From Micromonospora thermarum (lineage in GTDB: Bacteria; Actinomycetota; Actinomycetes; Mycobacteriales; Micromonosporaceae): 64,000 nucleotides of DNA. Positions 43,983 to 53,531 of this stretch are shown here, one piece after another (positions within the stretch are counted from its first letter, which is position 1; every line of letters begins with the position of its first letter). The stretch lies in contig NZ_JAATEO010000002.1 in assembly GCF_012034245.1 (NCBI RefSeq), positions 282,942 to 346,941 on the forward strand, read 5' to 3'. The notes under the pieces are model-generated. The model was not told the origin of the DNA and made no database searches. It saw nothing but the letters and a program-made list of their open reading frames with translations. The translations under genes were made by a program, and so were the position numbers.

Positions 43983-44492
43983 TCAGCTTCCCGCCGGCAG
44001 CGTCAGTACCGCGCAGGTCGCCGTGCCGTGCGCGTACAGTCTGCCGTCCGCCGCGTCCACGACGCGGCCCTGCGCCGTCGCGGTGGAGCGACCGACGTGC
44101 ACGGCCGTGGCCTCGCAGCGAAGGGTCGCGGTGTCGGGAAGCACCGGCCGCACCAGGTGTACGCCGAGTTGCACGGTGGTGTAGGTACGGCCGGGGGCCA
44201 GCACGGTCAACACCGCGCTGCCCAGCGCCGAGTCGAGCAGGGTGGCCAGGAAGCCTCCGTGGACCGTGCCCATCGGGTTGAGCAGGTGCTCGCCGGGTTC
44301 GCCCTCGAAGACGGCCCGCCCCTCGGCGACCTCGGTGAGCTGGAACCCGAGCGTTCCGCTGATGGGCGCGGCGGGGAGGTCCCCCGACAGGATGAGGCGA
44401 AGCGCCTCGATGCCGGAGCGGCCCGCGACCTCCGCGTGGGTGACCGGCGGCAGCCAGGTGTGGACCCGTGAGCGCGCCAAGGGGGTTGCCAT
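43983..44492 (-). CDS. PaaI-family hotdog thioesterase
   Basis: The ATG at 44492 (GGAGAGACAC upstream) gives 169 residues. The hotdog helix with the PaaI motif NPMGTVHGGFLATLLDSALGSAV is present, then TTVQLGVHLVRPVL and VGRSTATAQGRVVDAADGRLYAHGTATC. These enzymes hydrolyse aryl- or acyl-CoA thioesters in the cytoplasm. The Asp in LLDSALG corresponds to the catalytic acidic residue. It is likely cotranscribed with the DUF4326 gene. Confidence 0.92.
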   Translation of the reverse strand: MATPLARSRVHTWLPPVTHAEVAGRSGIEALRLILSGDLPAAPISGTLGFQLTEVAEGRAVFEGEPGEHLLNPMGTVHGGFLATLLDSALGSAVLTVLAPGRTYTTVQLGVHLVRPVLPDTATLRCEATAVHVGRSTATAQGRVVDAADGRLYAHGTATCAVLTLPAGS

Positions 44493-44550
44493 GTGTCTCT
44501 CCTTGCCTGTGCTGCCGCCGGCCGCGGCGGATCAGGGAAGCGGACTGGGA

Positions 44551-44847
44551 TCAGGGAAGCTTGGCCGCCAGGACGTCCACTGGGCGGATGTCCGGCGGCG
44601 AGGTGAGCATGGTGCCGGCCGCCTCGGTCAGCGCGGCCGCGATCCGGCCCTGCAGGTGGCGGGTGCGGCCCTGCTCGTCGGCGAACGTGTCGAAGACCCC
44701 GAAGGTGGTGGCGTCGAGCCGGAACGCGAACCAGGTGACCGTGTGGTCCTCCTCTCGCGCGAGTTGCAGCGCGTCGCGCAGCAGGGTCTCGACCTCGTCG
44801 GCGTACTCGGGCTTGGCCTCGATCCGGGCGAGCAGTCCGATCGTCAT
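44551..44847 (-). CDS. Antibiotic biosynthesis monooxygenase domain protein
   Basis: The ATG at 44847 follows GGAGGGAC; 98 residues. A single ABM domain: IGLLARIEAKPEYADEVETLLRDALQLAREEDHTVTWFAFRL, then FGVFDTFADEQGRTRHLQGRIAAAL. It is divergent from a GlxA-type regulator 120 nt away, which probably controls it. Members are putative quinol or small-aromatic oxygenases. It is unrelated in close sequence to the ABM gene at 15176. Confidence 0.9.
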   Translation of the reverse strand: MTIGLLARIEAKPEYADEVETLLRDALQLAREEDHTVTWFAFRLDATTFGVFDTFADEQGRTRHLQGRIAAALTEAAGTMLTSPPDIRPVDVLAAKLP

Positions 44848-44966
44848 GGCAGGTCCCTCCGAATGCTTCGTCGTGATGTCCCGGTCAGCGGGGACGCCAG
44901 CAAAGCTAGTCAGGCGCGCAGCTCACCCCCAGTGTCGGAAACGACAGCTCTGATACGGTTCCCGCC

Positions 44967-45926
44967 ATGAAGCTGGCGGTCCTGGCGTACGACGGGGTGT
45001 TCGACTCTGGCATCTCGGCCCTGCTCGACGTGCTCGACGGGGCGAACGCCATGCGCGGGGAGATCCCGCAGCCCCCGCCGGCCTGGGAGGTCAGCACGGT
45101 CGGCTTCCGCCGCCGGGTACGCACCGGAGCCGGGCATGTGATCTCCACGGTGCCGATCGCCGAGGCCCGGGGCGCGGATCTGCTGCTCGTGCCGGCACTC
45201 GCCGAGCGTCGGCCCGAGGCGCTCCTCGCGCACGTGTCGGGGCCGGACTCGGCGGCCGTACGCCGACTGGTGGCCGAGGTACGCGGCCGGGACGTTCCGG
45301 TCGCCTCGGCCTGTACGGGAACGTTCCTGCTCGCCGAGTCGGGGGTGCTCGACGGGCGGCGGGCCACCACGAGCTGGTGGCTCGCGCCGGTCTTCCGGAA
45401 GCGCTATCCGGCGGTTACCCTCGACGAGTCGCGAATGGTCAGCATGTCCGACGGCGTGCTGACCGCCGGAGCCGCCTTCGGGCACGTCGACCTCGCGCTG
45501 GCGGTGGTCCGGATGAGCAGCCCGACGCTGGCCGACCTCGTCGCGCGGTACCTCGTGGTCGACGAACGCCCGTCCCAGTCGGCGTACACGATCCCCAGCG
45601 CGCTCGCCCAGAGCGATCCGACTGTCGCCGCGTTCGAGCGCTGGGCCCGGATGCACCTGCCGGAGCCGATCAGCATCCCGCACGCCGCCGGCGCCCTGGG
45701 TGTCAGCGAACGCACCCTGCAGCGCGTCGTGCGGCGCAACCTCGGCGTCTCCCCGGTGCGCTTCATCCAGGACCTCCGGGTCGAACAGGCGACCCACCTG
45801 CTGCGGACCACGGACCTGTCGCTGGACGCGATCGCCCGCAGGGTCGGGTACGAGCACGCCCACACGCTGCGGGTCCTGCTCCGTCAGCGGACCGGCAGCA
45901 CGGCGGCCGAGCTACGGGTCGGCTGA
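44967..45926 (+). CDS. GlxA-family regulator (DJ-1/PfpI domain plus AraC HTH)
   Basis: The ATG at 44967 gives 319 residues. An amidotransferase-like DJ-1/PfpI sensor domain (LAVLAYDGVFDSGISALLDVLDGANAM, VASACTGTFLLAESGVLDGRRATTSWW) precedes two AraC helix-turn-helix motifs (IPHAAGALGVSERTLQRVVRRNLGVSPVRFIQDLRVEQA and LDAIARRVGYEHAHTLRVLLRQRTG). It probably activates the divergent ABM gene. After its TGA the same frame continues into a protease-tail remnant. Confidence 0.93.
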   Translation: MKLAVLAYDGVFDSGISALLDVLDGANAMRGEIPQPPPAWEVSTVGFRRRVRTGAGHVISTVPIAEARGADLLLVPALAERRPEALLAHVSGPDSAAVRRLVAEVRGRDVPVASACTGTFLLAESGVLDGRRATTSWWLAPVFRKRYPAVTLDESRMVSMSDGVLTAGAAFGHVDLALAVVRMSSPTLADLVARYLVVDERPSQSAYTIPSALAQSDPTVAAFERWARMHLPEPISIPHAAGALGVSERTLQRVVRRNLGVSPVRFIQDLRVEQATHLLRTTDLSLDAIARRVGYEHAHTLRVLLRQRTGSTAAELRVG

Positions 45927-46043
45927 CCACGCCCCCCGGGCACTGGTGCCTTCGTCACGCTGCGCACCACCGCCCTGGACAGCGCCGGCAACGTCGGTTC
46001 GCAGACGATCAGCCGGGCCGGCGGTCTGCGCGAGTGTCACTAG
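45927..46043 (+). pseudogene. Tail remnant of a secreted protein (S8-protease-like C-terminal repeat)
   Basis: In frame after the GlxA stop, the sequence reads GAFVTLRTTALDSAGNVGSQTISRAGGLRECH then TAG at 46041-46043. Pieces such as VTLRTTALDSAGN and QTISRAGGLR resemble the last strands of Ig-like domains that end secreted subtilisin-like proteases. There is no start codon and the upstream part is absent. GC3 is high. Confidence 0.45.
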
Positions 46044-46130
46044 GCACAACGATCCGGAGGCGGGCCGCGTCCAGCGGCCCCGCCTACCTGCCCACGCGTA
46101 GGAAACCGGCGCCGGGGGTACGGGAGTCGC

Positions 46131-47468
46131 ATGCCGGACGTGGGGGACCTCATCGGAGACCGCTATCGCCTGGCCGATCGGATCGCTGCCGGCGGCATGG
46201 GCGAGGTGTGGCGAGCTGTCGACGCGACGCTGAACCGGACCGTCGCCGTCAAGATGTTGCATACGCGGTTCATCGAGGAGGCCAGCGCCGGTGAGCGTTT
46301 CCGGCGAGAGGCGCGGGCCATGGCCGCGTTGCGGCATCCGAATGTCGCGGAGGTCTACGACTACGGCGAAGCGCCCCTGCCCGGCACGTCCGGGCTCGCC
46401 TACATCGTGATGGCGTACGTGCAGGGCCAGCCGTTGTCGGAGCGCATCGCTGAGCTCGGTCGGCTGGGCACCGCCGAGACGCTGTCGATCGTGGCGCAGA
46501 CCGCCCGTGCCCTGCAGGCTGCCCACGACGTCGGCGTGGTCCATCGGGACGTGAAGCCGGGCAACCTGATCATCGAGCCGGATGGACACGTCGTTCTCGT
46601 CGACTTCGGAATCGCCCACTCGCCGGAAGCGACGAGTCTGACGGCGGCGAACCAGGTTGTGGGCACCGCCCTGTATATGGCGCCGGAGCAACTGTCCCGG
46701 AATGCGATCACTCCAGCCGCCGACATCTATGCCCTGGGCGCGGTGGCCTATCACTGCCTCGCCGGCCATCCGCCGTTCCCGGGCGAGAACCCGGTCGCCG
46801 TGGCCCTGCGCCGCCTCGACGAGGAGCCGCCCCCGCTGCCGGACCATGTCCCGGCTGCCGTGCGCGACCTTGTCGCCACGGCGATGGCCAAGGACCCGGA
46901 TCATCGTTTCCCGACCGCCGCAGCCATGGCCGACACCGCAGAGGCAGCCTCCGGCTCGCCCGCTTCGCCGACGGCCCCCGCGCTCGCCGCGGTGGCTCCC
47001 GCCGCGCCGGAACCCGCCGGTGCCGCGACCCGGTCACCGGAAGCGGCTCGCCGGCCCGGCCAAGGAGCCGGAGCGCGGCGTGGGATCACCGTCGCGGCGC
47101 TCGCCCTTCTGGCCACCGCAGCGGCTGCCGCGGTGCTCGCTGATCGAACCGGATGGTCACCTGGTCCGTCCGACGTGCCATCGCCCTCCGCGGTCACGCC
47201 TAAGCCGGACTCGGGCGGGGGTGACCCTGGGAACGCTCCGAGCGGGGTGCGGAGCGCACGGCCGGATCCCGACCTCACCACCACGCCCGCTGTCCGCGGC
47301 TCCGAACCTGCCTCGGGACCGTCGAGCGCCGGACCCGGTGCCACGCCGTCGGCCACGGTCCGCACCTCCGCGGCGCCCACCGCGACGACGGTCGAACCGA
47401 CGCCGGAGCCGACCGGTGACACGGATACCGGCTCGCCGACCGCGTCACCGCCGGCGCCTACTCCCTGA
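46131..47468 (+). CDS. Receptor-type serine/threonine protein kinase
   Basis: The ATG at 46131 gives 445 residues. The kinase domain (about 10-270) is complete: glycine loop IAAGGMGEVW, Lys41 in VAVKML, HRDVKPGN (Asp about 139), DFG (VDFGIAHS) and APEQL. A Pro/Ala-rich juxtamembrane part precedes a single transmembrane helix (ITVAALALLATAAAAAVLADRTG, about 328-350). The extracellular C-terminus is a Ser/Pro/Thr/Gly-rich stalk without PASTA repeats or any sensor domain, so the signal is unknown. It is monocistronic. Confidence 0.93.
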   Translation: MPDVGDLIGDRYRLADRIAAGGMGEVWRAVDATLNRTVAVKMLHTRFIEEASAGERFRREARAMAALRHPNVAEVYDYGEAPLPGTSGLAYIVMAYVQGQPLSERIAELGRLGTAETLSIVAQTARALQAAHDVGVVHRDVKPGNLIIEPDGHVVLVDFGIAHSPEATSLTAANQVVGTALYMAPEQLSRNAITPAADIYALGAVAYHCLAGHPPFPGENPVAVALRRLDEEPPPLPDHVPAAVRDLVATAMAKDPDHRFPTAAAMADTAEAASGSPASPTAPALAAVAPAAPEPAGAATRSPEAARRPGQGAGARRGITVAALALLATAAAAAVLADRTGWSPGPSDVPSPSAVTPKPDSGGGDPGNAPSGVRSARPDPDLTTTPAVRGSEPASGPSSAGPGATPSATVRTSAAPTATTVEPTPEPTGDTDTGSPTASPPAPTP

Positions 47469-47535
47469 ACGGGCTGTCATGGGCGCGTTCGTCGGTGGCC
47501 GCATCCGCTGATGCGCGAACCGCGTGGCCCGGCGT

Positions 47536-47938
47536 TCAGCTGAGCCGGGCCGACTCGTGGAGATGGTCGAAGATGAGCTGGTCGACCGGGGAGACGCGGT
47601 CGCGGTCGCGGTAGGTGAGCCAGGCGATCTCCTCGATCTCGCTGTCCGGCCGCAGGGCGCCTCGGTAGTTGGCCGTGTAACAGGTCATCCGCACGATCGT
47701 GCCGTCCGGGTGCCCGTGCGCCTGAGCCTGGAAGGTCCCGAGGCGTTCGGCGCTGTCGACGACGATGCCGACACTCAATTCCTCGCGGATCTCGCGGGTG
47801 AGGGTGTCGAGGTCGCTCTCGCCCGGTTCGCGCTTCCCCGCCGGGGAGGTAGTAGACGCCCTTGCCGCGGGAGCGGGAACTGAGGATCGTCCCTTTCTCC
47901 AACCGGATCCAGGCGACCTTGTCGATGATCGTCGTCAT
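47536..47938 (-). pseudogene. Nudix hydrolase gene with a one-base frameshift in a G run
   Basis: From ATG 47938 the frame reads MTTIIDKVAWIRLEKGTIL and GKGVYYLPGG. At 47836-47839 (CCCC on the plus strand, GGGG in the gene) one G too many shifts the frame. If one G is removed, the Nudix box follows perfectly (GGKREPGES, then REIREEL) and continues with SVGIVVDSAERLGTFQAQAHGHPDGTIV to the stop at 47536. The gene is thus intact except for this homopolymer. Real phase variation, true decay and a sequencing error are all possible. Confidence 0.8.
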
Positions 47939-48057
47939 GCCGCACATCCTGCCCGAGGCGTACGACGACCGAGAACGGCGTACGGCCGGGGCCCCGTCCA
48001 CCGGTCCGGTGACCGCTAGGCTGGCCATTCCTGGCCTCGCCACCTGGGGTAACGCCC

Positions 48058-48659
48058 ATGTCCGACAGCGTCTTCGCGCAGTTCACCGCCGACGACGACC
48101 AGCTTTCCGTCGCGTTGCTCGTGCAGCCGGCGATCAACGCCGCCCTGGTGCACAACCGGGTGCCGCTGGTCCGCCACCTCACGCTGGTCAACCGCGGCAC
48201 GGTGCCGCTGGTGGACGTGACGCTGACGCTGGAACTGCGTGGCCCCGACGGCGCGCTCACCGAGCCGTGGACGCGTACGCTCACGGCGCCGCTGCGGCCC
48301 GGCGCGAGCACCGGCTGGGACGACTTCCGCGACGTCACCCCGGACCGCGCGCTGCTGTACTGCACCGACGAGGCGTTCCCGGCCGACTACCGCCTCACCG
48401 TCGAGGCAGGCGACGAGACGCTGAGGCTGAACGCCCCGTCCAGAGTGCTGGCGCACAACGAATGGTTCAACAGCCCCGCCCTCTACGACAGCCTGGCCGC
48501 CTTCGTCCAGCCCAACACCCGGGCCGTGGAGGCGGTGCTGCGGGCATCCTGCTGGCGCGGACCGGCTCCGGCTCGCTTCAGGGCTACCAGGACGGCTCGG
48601 AGCGGGCGGCGTTGATCGCCGGTGCCGTGTACGAGGCGCTGCGCGCCCGGAGACGCTAA
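48058..48659 (+). pseudogene. N-terminal remnant of a very large DUF4011-type helicase/nuclease
   Basis: From ATG 48058 (frame ending at 48615) the product has LVQPAINAALVHNRVPLVRHLTLVNRGTVPLVDV, GWDDFRDVTP and LAHNEWFNSPALYDSLAAFVQPNTRAVEAVLRA. Near 48540-48550 bases are lost, and a second frame continues with GILLARTGSGSLQGYQDGSERAALIAGAVYEALRARR to TAA 48657-48659. From memory this is the opening of giant actinobacterial helicases (DUF4011/DUF3320 type, over 1500 residues). All helicase domains are missing, so only a broken beginning remains. Confidence 0.65.
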
Positions 48660-48821
48660 ACGGACGCCGAGCCGACCGTAAAACCCCGCCCGCGGGGCCG
48701 GTGGCCGTGAAACGTCTACCCGGCACCGCCACCGCGGACAAGACCGGGACCGTCCCACCGCAAGGTAGGACATCCCATCATGTGCACACTCATGCTTGAT
48801 GAAAGGAACGGGACAGAGACG

Positions 48822-49127
48822 ATGCCGAAGGCCTACTGGATCAACACCTTCCGGTCCATCACCGACCAGGAGAAGCTGGCCGCGTACGTCGAGCTGGCCG
48901 GGCCGGCGATGCGCGCGGCGGGCGGCCGGTTCCTGGCGCGCGGACTGCCGGCTCACGCGTTCGAGTCCGGGATCGTGGAGCGTACGACGCTGATCGAGTT
49001 CGACAGCGTCGAGGCCGCCGTCGCCGCCTACCGCAGCCCCGCCTACCAGGAGGCGCTGCGGGCGCTCGACGACGGTGCCGAACGCGACCTGCGCATCATC
49101 GAGGCGGCGTCCGAGACGCCGGCGTGA
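48822..49127 (+). CDS. DUF1330 protein
   Basis: The ATG at 48822 (AAAGGAACGGGACAG upstream) gives 101 residues. DUF1330 pattern: KAYWINTFRSITDQEKLAAYVELAGPAMRAAGGRFLARG, then VERTTLIEFDSVEAAVAAYRSPAYQEAL. The fold is a dimeric alpha/beta barrel; no reaction is established. It ends at a 15-bp hairpin shared with the convergent metalloprotease gene. Confidence 0.93.
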   Translation: MPKAYWINTFRSITDQEKLAAYVELAGPAMRAAGGRFLARGLPAHAFESGIVERTTLIEFDSVEAAVAAYRSPAYQEALRALDDGAERDLRIIEAASETPA

Positions 49128-49178
49128 ACTCCGCGCCGCCGACTCCGCGCCGCCGTGGCGGCGGTCGCCGGCGGACGA

Positions 49179-49213
49179 CGGAGGGAGCATCCCCGGGTGG
49201 GATGCTCCCTCCG
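49179..49213. terminator. Bidirectional hairpin terminator
   Basis: A perfect 15-bp stem (49179-49193 with 49199-49213, 5-nt loop) lies between the convergent DUF1330 and M36 genes. Confidence 0.85.
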
Positions 49214-49222
49214 ACTGCTCGC

Positions 49223-52042
49223 CTACGCGATGAACCTGAAGTAGGCGCGGTGCTGGAATCCGTTGTCGAGGGTCAGTACGAACTCGCGGCAGGTGCCGGC
49301 CCAGGCGGGGTCGGTCTTCCACGGGTAGAGGTACTGGCCGTTGGCGTTGACGGCCAACTGCGCGTCGCCGGGAGTCTGGGCGGCGACCGGCGTGGGCCGG
49401 GGGGTGACGCCGCCGTCCGGGTTGACCGTCTTCAGTGTGTCGCAGTCGACCAGCCGGGAGTACGGCGAGTTGCTGGCGAGGATGTCCAGGCCCCGGTTGG
49501 TGCCGAGGTCGAACCTCATCGGGATCGCGTCACCGGCGTCGACGGTGTTCAGGGCGGGTTGCGCGGCCCGGCCGGTGAAGTCACCGCGGCAGGTGGGGTG
49601 GGTGTCGAAGGCCTCGGTGTTGTCGTCGCGGTTGGTGGTGCCCTGCACCGCGCTGTAGCCGAGGCCCCGGCGGGCGAAGGAGGCCCAGAGCGTGCAGGCG
49701 TTCGCGCCGCCGGTCAGCGCCGCGTCGGCGGCGATGATGGCGTTGCGGCCGGTGACGAAGCCGGGGCCGCAGCCCTGGAACTTCAACCCGTCCATGACCA
49801 GCTGCATGGCGAGGTTGTTGCCGCCGGTGTTCCAGGCGTCGTAGATGTTCGGGTTGTACCCGTGCCGGTCGATGAGGTCCCACGTCATGTCCCAGAGCAC
49901 GGACGCCCAGCCGTGGCCGACGCCGTGCGGCATGGCCAGGGAGGTGCCGTTCAGCCAGCCGCCGGTCTTGATGCTGTCGTAGGTGAACGGCTGGATGTCC
50001 ATGTTGCGTGAGTACGGCCGCGGCCGGATGCCGTTGCCGCTCCGGTCGTCCTGGAACAGGACGTAGGGGCCCATGCCGCGCCGGCCCTCCGCGGAGTCGA
50101 ACCTCGGGTCCATCAGCATCGTGATGGCGAAGTAGTCGCTCCAGCCCTCACCCATCCGCTCGTCTCCGGTGAGGCAGTTGATCGTCGGTCCGCCGGTGAG
50201 CCGGTTGGAGATGCCGTGGACGTACTCGTGGATGACGACCCCCGCGTCGAGGTCGCCGTCCCGGATGCCGGGGTGGTTCGGGTGCTTCCGGAGGGTTCCC
50301 GTCGCCGTGCCGTCGGCGACGGCGGTCTTGATGGTGGCCCCGTCGGCCTGGGTCACGGCGACCGCCGGGATGGTGACCGGTGCGCCGGCCATCGACCCGG
50401 TCAGGACCGGCGCGGTGCCGGCCGCGTTGTGCGCGATCACCACGGCGACGGCCCCGAGGGACTCGGCGACCTGGGCGCGGACCAGGTAGCTGCACGCGGC
50501 GGTGCCACCGTCGAGCACCGCGATCCAGTCGGTGGCCGGCCGGCTCTCGGGGTACGTCCCGGTGGCGCAGCCGGTGCCGCCGTACACGAACCGGCCGGAG
50601 CGCCCGGCGACCGTGGGCGCCGGGGTGAACCGCGACCACGACGCGTCGAACGAGCCGGCGCCGTCCACGACGACCTGGTTCTGGGCACCGAACTGGTTGC
50701 CGGGCCACAGGTACATCTGCATCCGCGGAGTGAGGTCACCGTCGACGGCCGGGGTCGAGAAGTTCGCGTTGTTCGTGCCGCCGCCGTCCGCCGCCTCGGC
50801 GCGTACGTAGTCCCCGCTCACGCCGCCGCGGCCGTAGTTGTTCGCCTGGAAGTTGCCCGACGCCTCGTCGAAGCCGTACCGGTGGGTGACGTCGTGGACG
50901 ATGTTGTTCCAGTAGAAGAGGTTCGCGGTCGCCGCGTCCCGGTAGTTCTGCGCGTGCTCGCCGAGGTCGAGCGGGAAGTTGAAGGTCAGCCCGGCTCCGC
51001 CGTCCGGGCTGCTGCCGAGGTCCGCCGTGTTGTTGTTGTCCTGGTCCTGGTAGGCGTGCACGTTGACGCCCTGCGTCATGGTGAACTCCGCGCCGGGTGC
51101 CCCGTCGGTGTCGTGCCAGCCGTGCGGTGACGCCGTCCCGTCCGCCGGGTTCGTCACCAGCGTGCGCGGCCCGTCGTTCGGGCTCTCGGTCGGCAGGCCG
51201 AACACCTGGTAGCTCGACCCGTCCTGCACCGGGTTGGGGGAGCCGGCCCCGCCGGAGACCTGCGAGCGGCCCGCGACGTGCTGCCCCAACGTGCTCGACA
51301 GGTCGGCCACCTCGTCGTGCGTCGTCCAGTCCTCGACGGCGAGCAGCGCACCGCTCTGCGCGTCGATCGTCGCGTTCCACAGGTGCGAGTCGGTGGAGTC
51401 GTCGATGACCACCTGCCACGCCAGGCGCAACCCGTCCTCGCCGGGCTGCCAGCCCAGTTTGGCGGGGATGGGCTGGTCGGAGGTGCCGCTGCCGGAGACG
51501 ACCGTGCGCTTCGCCGGACCGGCGGCACGGCTGAGCACCTTGGGGCTGCGCGGAGCGGGGAGTTTCAACGCCTTCGCCGCCGCCCGTACGGCCTTGACGG
51601 CGTCGACCGACTCCGTGGCCGACGTGCCGGCGGACAGCCCGGACACCAACGTGGCGCCCACGAAGACGACGCTGCCGTCCCGGGCGACGTTGACGGTGGC
51701 CGTGGCGCCGAACACCTCCAACTGCCGGTACCGCTGCGACAGGTTCACGTGCGTCACACCGTTGTGCCGGCTGGTGTAGCTGGAGGCGACCGCGAGGTCG
51801 CCCAGGTCGGATGCGTGGACGCCGTGCGTGCCCGCGTTCGCCCGCAGGTACGTCATGGCGATGGTGTCCGGCCGGCCCTCGTTCGGGCCGGTCAGGAAGA
51901 TGGGGTTCGGCGTCGCGGCCTGACCCTCCTCCGGAGCCGCCCAACCCGGCGTGCCCGCCAACGTCAGCGACACGACGATACTGCTTGCACACAACAACCG
52001 GGCGTTGCGCCGAGCGCGCGAGACGGGGGGAGATGAAGCCAC
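49223..52042 (-). CDS. Secreted M36 (fungalysin) metallopeptidase with inserted PA domain
   Basis: The GTG at 52042 follows GGGAGCAG; 939 residues. A signal peptide (RLLCASSIVVSLTLAGTPGWA) and an FTP/PepSY-like propeptide (about 45-250) precede the M36 domain. The zinc site is HEYVHG (about 603-608) with GEGWSDYFA supplying the third ligand. A protease-associated (PA) domain (TDWIAVLDGGTAACSYLVRAQVAESLGAVAVVIAHN) is inserted before HEXXH. The C-terminus carries a small beta domain (QLAVNANGQYLYPW ... FVLTLDNGFQHRAYFRF). It is exported and autoactivated by propeptide removal, and degrades extracellular protein. Confidence 0.95.
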   Translation of the reverse strand: MASSPPVSRARRNARLLCASSIVVSLTLAGTPGWAAPEEGQAATPNPIFLTGPNEGRPDTIAMTYLRANAGTHGVHASDLGDLAVASSYTSRHNGVTHVNLSQRYRQLEVFGATATVNVARDGSVVFVGATLVSGLSAGTSATESVDAVKAVRAAAKALKLPAPRSPKVLSRAAGPAKRTVVSGSGTSDQPIPAKLGWQPGEDGLRLAWQVVIDDSTDSHLWNATIDAQSGALLAVEDWTTHDEVADLSSTLGQHVAGRSQVSGGAGSPNPVQDGSSYQVFGLPTESPNDGPRTLVTNPADGTASPHGWHDTDGAPGAEFTMTQGVNVHAYQDQDNNNTADLGSSPDGGAGLTFNFPLDLGEHAQNYRDAATANLFYWNNIVHDVTHRYGFDEASGNFQANNYGRGGVSGDYVRAEAADGGGTNNANFSTPAVDGDLTPRMQMYLWPGNQFGAQNQVVVDGAGSFDASWSRFTPAPTVAGRSGRFVYGGTGCATGTYPESRPATDWIAVLDGGTAACSYLVRAQVAESLGAVAVVIAHNAAGTAPVLTGSMAGAPVTIPAVAVTQADGATIKTAVADGTATGTLRKHPNHPGIRDGDLDAGVVIHEYVHGISNRLTGGPTINCLTGDERMGEGWSDYFAITMLMDPRFDSAEGRRGMGPYVLFQDDRSGNGIRPRPYSRNMDIQPFTYDSIKTGGWLNGTSLAMPHGVGHGWASVLWDMTWDLIDRHGYNPNIYDAWNTGGNNLAMQLVMDGLKFQGCGPGFVTGRNAIIAADAALTGGANACTLWASFARRGLGYSAVQGTTNRDDNTEAFDTHPTCRGDFTGRAAQPALNTVDAGDAIPMRFDLGTNRGLDILASNSPYSRLVDCDTLKTVNPDGGVTPRPTPVAAQTPGDAQLAVNANGQYLYPWKTDPAWAGTCREFVLTLDNGFQHRAYFRFIA

Positions 52043-52246
52043 CGCTGCTCCCTTCGCTGTTCCGACACGGCGTCTCCTGGCGCCGCGCCACCACCACCGG
52101 AACAGCCCGTGCCGGCGTACGCCCCAGCGCGGTGTTGCCGACCGACGCTACGGACCGGGCGAGCAGCCGTCATCCAGCACCTGTTTAAATATCTCGATTG
52201 TTTCTCCGACACCTGTCAGTGCCGGTCGCCCCGGCGGGACGCGCTG

Positions 52247-53296
52247 TCAGCGAGGGGCGATGAGGCACATTCCACCGGGGCTGGGCCGGTCCATCGTCGC
52301 CAGCGCGTCGGGCGCCTCGGCGAGGCCGATGGTGCGGGTGATCAGGTCGGCGGGGCGCAGGACACCCGCGGTGACCAGCCGGAGCAGCTCCGGGTAGGCG
52401 TGCGCGGCCATGCCGTGGCTGCCCAGCAGCTCCAGCTCGTACGCGATCACCAGTTCCATGGGCAGGGCGGGGCGGCCCTGGGCGGCGGGGAGGAGCCCGA
52501 CCTGCACGTGCCGTCCGCGCCGCCGCAGGCTCTCGATCGAGGCCGTGCAGGTGGCGTGACTGCCCAACGCGTCGAGCGACAGGTGGGCGCCGCCGCCGGT
52601 CGCCTCGCGTACGGCCGCCGCCACCGCGCCGGGCCCGGTGAGGGCGCTGCCGTCCAGGCAGACCGTGGCCCCGCAGCTCCGGGCCAGGTCGAGCGCGCCG
52701 GGGGCGATGTCGACCGCCACCGCCCGCGCGCCGCACGCCGCCGCGATCATGACCGCGGAGAGCCCGACTCCACCGCAGCCGTGCACCGCCACCCACTCGC
52801 CCGCGGCCACCCGTCCCTGGCCGACCACGGCCCGGAACGCGGTGGCGAAGCGGCAGCCGAGGGCCGCCGCGACCGGGTAGTCCAGCTCGTCCGGGAGGCG
52901 GACCAGGTTGACGTCGGCGTCGCGCACCGCCACGTACTCGGCGAACGAGCCCCAGTGGGTGAACCCGGGCTGCGTCTGCCGCTCGCACACCTGCTGGTCG
53001 CCCGCCAGGCACGCCGGGCAGCGCCCGCAGGCGCAAACGAAGGGCACGGTGACCCGGTCGCCGGGCCGCCACCCGTGTACGCCGGCGCCGACCGCCGCGA
53101 CGACGCCCGCGTACTCGTGGCCGGGGACGTGCGGCAGGCGGATGTCGGGATCGTGCCCCTGCCAGCCGTGCCAGTCGCTGCGGCACAAACCGGTCGCCTC
53201 GACCCGGATGACCACGCCCCCGGACGGCGGCTCCGGGTCCGGGACGTCGTGGACCTCGGGCCGGGCACCGAACTCGTCGAAGATCACCGCACGCAT
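52247..53296 (-). CDS. Zinc-dependent alcohol dehydrogenase (medium-chain)
   Basis: I choose the ATG at 53296 ([10 protein letters not shown]) with GAGG 9 nt upstream; other in-frame starts at 53305 and 53311 add 3-5 residues. The 349-residue protein has the catalytic zinc Cys and His ([18 protein letters not shown]), the structural-zinc Cys cluster ([18 protein letters not shown]) and the Rossmann motif [11 protein letters not shown]. It is probably an NAD(P)-dependent oxidoreductase for primary or secondary alcohols. It is divergent from the amino-acid transporter operon, with no sign of functional linkage. Confidence 0.92.
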   Translation of the reverse strand: MRAVIFDEFGARPEVHDVPDPEPPSGGVVIRVEATGLCRSDWHGWQGHDPDIRLPHVPGHEYAGVVAAVGAGVHGWRPGDRVTVPFVCACGRCPACLAGDQQVCERQTQPGFTHWGSFAEYVAVRDADVNLVRLPDELDYPVAAALGCRFATAFRAVVGQGRVAAGEWVAVHGCGGVGLSAVMIAAACGARAVAVDIAPGALDLARSCGATVCLDGSALTGPGAVAAAVREATGGGAHLSLDALGSHATCTASIESLRRRGRHVQVGLLPAAQGRPALPMELVIAYELELLGSHGMAAHAYPELLRLVTAGVLRPADLITRTIGLAEAPDALATMDRPSPGGMCLIAPR

Positions 53297-53531
53297 GCGC
53301 CGCATCCTCACATGCGCCGGTCCGGCCGGTCGCGCTCGCCCCTGCCGGCCTTCTCCGGCTGTCCGGTTACGTGCCGTGCGCCCGGTTCACGGAGTGTAAC
53401 GGCTAACGGTCTGGCCAAACGGCCGCCGTGATCTTGGTGCGGCTCCGCCGATCGGGTAGCGTCCGCTGTCACACACGTACGTGCACAACCTGGCTGCCCG
53501 TCACACGGGGGCTGAATCGGAGGGACGCAGC

